Source of the DNA: Holosporaceae bacterium
GTDB taxonomy: Bacteria > Pseudomonadota > Alphaproteobacteria > UBA3830
Length of the DNA stretch: 14,026 bases
Reading direction: 5' to 3'
Assembly: GCA_031258475.1 (NCBI GenBank)
Contig: JAIRMS010000009.1
Span: 1-14,026, forward strand
The notes under the pieces were generated by a model that did not search any database, was not told where the DNA came from, and saw nothing but the letters and a program-made list of their open reading frames with translations. Positions 13,770-14,026 of this stretch are shown here, in pieces (positions within the stretch are counted from its first letter, which is position 1; each line of letters begins with the position of its first letter). Both the position numbers and the translations under genes were made by a program.

Positions 13770-14026
13770 ATGAAAATATTCCGCGTTATGATGGTTTTAT
13801 TGATGATGCTGTCGGCGAGAGCCTCTGCCGTGCCTTTGGTTTCCGTTATCGTACCAGTGTACAAGACGGAGCGTTTTCTGAGAGAATGCCTGGACTCGAT
13901 ACTGGGACAAAGCCTGCAAGACATAGAAGTCATATGCATTGACGACGCCTCTCCGGACAACTGTTGGCTGATCCTCCGGGAATACGCCGCGAAAGATAGG
14001 CGCGTCAAGATCATAAGGCATGAGCA
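13770..14026 (+). CDS. Family 2 glycosyltransferase with N-terminal signal peptide (partial)
   Basis: The gene runs off the window after 85 codons. Residues 1-20 (MKIFRVMMVLLMMLSARASA) look like a Sec signal peptide: two basic residues, a Met/Leu/Val core and an ASA signal-peptidase site. The mature part starts at once with the GT-A fold hallmark PLVSVIVPVYKTERFLRECL, then DSILGQSLQDIEVICIDDASPDN, where the Asp pair belongs to the nucleotide-sugar binding site of GT2 enzymes, and YAAKDRRVKIIRHE. GT2 enzymes usually act in the cytoplasm, facing lipid or protein acceptors at the membrane, so an export signal is unusual. The hydrophobic stretch could instead be a membrane anchor. ATG 13770 has AAGG eight bases upstream. 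Transfer from sugar nucleotides to an acceptor is expected. The acceptor cannot be predicted. Confidence 0.85.
   Translation, partial: MKIFRVMMVLLMMLSARASAVPLVSVIVPVYKTERFLRECLDSILGQSLQDIEVICIDDASPDNCWLILREYAAKDRRVKIIRHE

Noticed and set aside
1..14026. CRISPR array or other multi-gene defence system
   Set aside because: No regularly spaced repeats and no recognisable nuclease or defence gene were seen. The only multi-gene units are the housekeeping operons.

Overview
The window looks like a chromosomal segment of a host-associated alphaproteobacterium, possibly of the Rickettsiales/Holosporales type. This is inferred from gene content and order: serS-surE-nlpD-yajC-secD-secF is a typical alphaproteobacterial cluster, the lysyl-tRNA synthetase is the class I (archaeal-like) enzyme, the uracil-DNA glycosylase is of the alphaproteobacterial family-4-like type, and decayed insertion sequences sit beside intact housekeeping genes. 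No species can be named from the sequence alone.

Layout. Positions 1-730 hold the wreck of an ISAs1-family transposase broken by about five frameshifts, followed by an unexplained perfect 12-bp inverted repeat. A tRNA-Glu (anticodon CTC) lies at 908-983. A promoter and the first half of tag (3-methyladenine DNA glycosylase I) follow, with tag cut off near 1455. Facing it on the minus strand is an orphan gene (2991-1474) encoding a 505-residue predicted secreted protein with three to three-and-a-half tandem ~43-residue repeats, with its own recognisable promoter. Between 3050 and 4500 lie a 13-G tract, an apparently intact IS200-type element (transposase plus terminal hairpins) and the 5' stump of an IS5-like transposase.

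From 4505 to 11069 runs one compact minus-strand operon, transcribed in the order serS, surE, nlpD-like, yajC, secD, secF, cmk. Gaps are at most 17 nt, with two overlaps. It couples seryl-tRNA charging, nucleotide metabolism (SurE, Cmk), control of cell-wall splitting (NlpD-like lipoprotein) and the SecDF-YajC translocase accessory complex. The pcm gene that often lies between surE and nlpD is absent.

A divergent intergenic region (11070-11289) carries a small possible ORF and a good -10 box for a plus-strand pair: class I lysS and, with zero spacing, a family-4-like uracil-DNA glycosylase. A tRNA-Ala (GGC) follows. The window ends inside a family 2 glycosyltransferase whose N-terminus unexpectedly looks like a secretion signal.

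The most interesting candidates are the secreted repeat protein (1474-2991), which I cannot assign to any family, and the glycosyltransferase with a signal peptide (13770 to the end). Both could act outside the cytoplasm, perhaps on a host, but that is inference.
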